Source of the DNA: Gallionellales bacterium RIFCSPLOWO2_02_FULL_59_110
Lineage (GTDB): Bacteria; Pseudomonadota; Gammaproteobacteria; Burkholderiales; Gallionellaceae
Length of the DNA: 64,000 nucleotides
Assembly (NCBI GenBank): GCA_001801215.1
Contig: MGXA01000091.1
Location: 1-64,000, forward strand
Reading direction: 5' to 3'
Shown here one piece after another: positions 62,934 to 64,000 of the stretch. The notes under the pieces were generated by a model. It was not told the origin of the DNA and did not search any database. It worked only from the letters and a program-made list of their open reading frames with translations. A program made the translations under genes and the position numbers. The number at the start of each line of letters is the position of its first letter. The stretch's first letter is position 1.

Positions 62934-63152
62934 ATGTCCAACAAAACGAAGCGCGACCCAAGAGATGCATTTCCTTGGTCGGTTAAAGAAATGCCCCTTA
63001 CGTTAACTGGCCTCATTGGGCGAAAGGTTCGAATTGTGCGATCAGGAGATGTTGTAACTCAGGATTTTCAGCCGGGCAGAGTCACAATTTTCATCTCAGA
63101 CGCTCATCGAATCGAAGACATCAAAATTGAACCTGGTGGTGATACTGAATAA
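62934..63152 (+). CDS. Peptidase inhibitor I78-like small protein
   Basis: LIGRKVRIVRSGDVVTQDFQPGRVTIFISDAHRIEDIKIEPG. Confidence 0.6.
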   Translation: MSNKTKRDPRDAFPWSVKEMPLTLTGLIGRKVRIVRSGDVVTQDFQPGRVTIFISDAHRIEDIKIEPGGDTE

Positions 63153-63163
63153 ATCCGAATTTG

Positions 63164-63424
63164 TCACTCCCGCGAGAGTGAACTGGAAGTCTCAAATGGA
63201 ACCGACCGGTCGTACAGCGTTTCCGGCGCGATGTCGAGGTTGCCCGGCCAGCACACGGTGTCGCAGGCAACGTGCGCTTGTTTGAACAGGCTCAGGTCTT
63301 TCAGGCGGGTAAAGATGCCGCGTTGCAGGTACGGGCGTGCATCGAACAGCCGGGTTTCACCTGTGCTGAAGGTCAGCACCAGATGATAGTCGTCGCGAGG
63401 ATGGGCTGATTGAACGGTTTCCAT
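63164..63424 (-). CDS. DUF2442-like protein
   Basis: DYHLVLTFSTGETRLFDARPYLQRGIFTRLKDLSLFKQAHV. Confidence 0.8.
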   Translation of the reverse strand: METVQSAHPRDDYHLVLTFSTGETRLFDARPYLQRGIFTRLKDLSLFKQAHVACDTVCWPGNLDIAPETLYDRSVPFETSSSLSRE

Positions 63425-63430
63425 GTTGGT

Positions 63431-63664
63431 TTACCGCAGGGGGTCAATAGGGAATGGCGGTTGCGAAAGCCCCGTTTTGGCACGTGCCGAACGCACCAAA
63501 AGCTGCTCCGGCGTGGTCACTCTGCCAGCACCGGCTTTAGCCTCTGTCAGTGCTTGCCGCACGTCTGGTAATTCCATGCCCGCATCCCGTTCAATGGCGC
63601 GAGCAATTTTTTGCGAGTTGGGCAAGATGCCGCCCAGCCCTGCTAACCCCAATTCAATATCCAT
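63431..63664 (-). CDS. Small conserved-looking protein, function unknown
   Basis: MDIELGLAGLGGILPNSQKIARAIERDAGMELPDVRQALTEA. Confidence 0.5.
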   Translation of the reverse strand: MDIELGLAGLGGILPNSQKIARAIERDAGMELPDVRQALTEAKAGAGRVTTPEQLLVRSARAKTGLSQPPFPIDPLR

Positions 63665-63770
63665 GTCACACCGCCTTTTTAATATCGCCGGGCGCAGTGT
63701 TGGCTTGATCGGATTACCGGCATCCTGCGCACCTGTATGAGGCTTTCTGCTACGGAGACGAAACGATGAG

Positions 63771-64000
63771 CTATACCGGAGAATGCGTCTTGAGCCAGTC
63801 GCGCAATGCCGCATTCATGCGTGTTTGCCAGCCCGCACCCGAGGCGCGGAAGGCGGCCAGCACATCACGATCCAGGCGAATTGCCACTTGTTCTTTTGTT
63901 CCTGAACCAGAAGGGCGACCACGCTTGGCTCGATACGATTCCAGCGCAGCATTCAGCTCTTCCTGTGAGGCTGGGCGGTCATCTTCGTTCTTGCCGTCCC
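63771..64000 (-). CDS. BrnA-like antitoxin, partial (runs off window)
   Basis: SYRAKRGRPSGSGTKEQVAIRLDRDVLAAFRASGAGWQTRMNAALRDWLKTHSPV*. Confidence 0.8.
   Translation of the reverse strand, partial: DGKNEDDRPASQEELNAALESYRAKRGRPSGSGTKEQVAIRLDRDVLAAFRASGAGWQTRMNAALRDWLKTHSPV

Overview
The window looks like a chromosomal segment of a betaproteobacterium; the taxonomic impression comes from gene content only and is an inference. It has three parts. (1) About 1-22.7 kb is ordinary housekeeping: a dcw cluster (murE/ftsI/ftsL/rsmH/mraZ with a clear MraZ operator), pepP, murU-amgK, lptD-surA-pdxA-rsmA, rppH, miaB-phoH-ybeY-corC, a cNMP/EAL protein, an RsuA-family pseudouridine synthase, lnt, a GIY-YIG protein, tRNA-Pro(CGG) and ispB. 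(2) About 22.9-52 kb is a dense respiratory island. It holds a Gld-type ABC system with DUF4340, a SUMF1-like protein, two paralogous cytochrome b modules (one fused, one split) that end in a c-heme motif with no visible Rieske gene, two Vgb-like propellers, many c-type cytochromes, a HemY-like oxidase, a radical SAM protein and a UspA protein that both carry C-terminal PCP_red-like repeats, a divergent NosZ homologue, an EB_dh/Nxr-gamma-like diheme protein, and a CydA-like bd oxidase preceded by three tiny membrane ORFs missing from the supplied ORF track. (3) About 52.5-64 kb holds an ArsS-type cluster, a PBP-rhodanese pair, a LuxR/TonB receptor/AONS-like aminotransferase block with an (AAGC)n repeat, and a BrnA-like antitoxin at the edge. 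The best candidate for an under-described system is the 28.7-52 kb island, especially the divergent NosZ, the bd-like oxidase with its micro-ORFs, and the adjacent PCP_red/tetrapyrrole genes. All family assignments are from reading motifs; no database search was possible.
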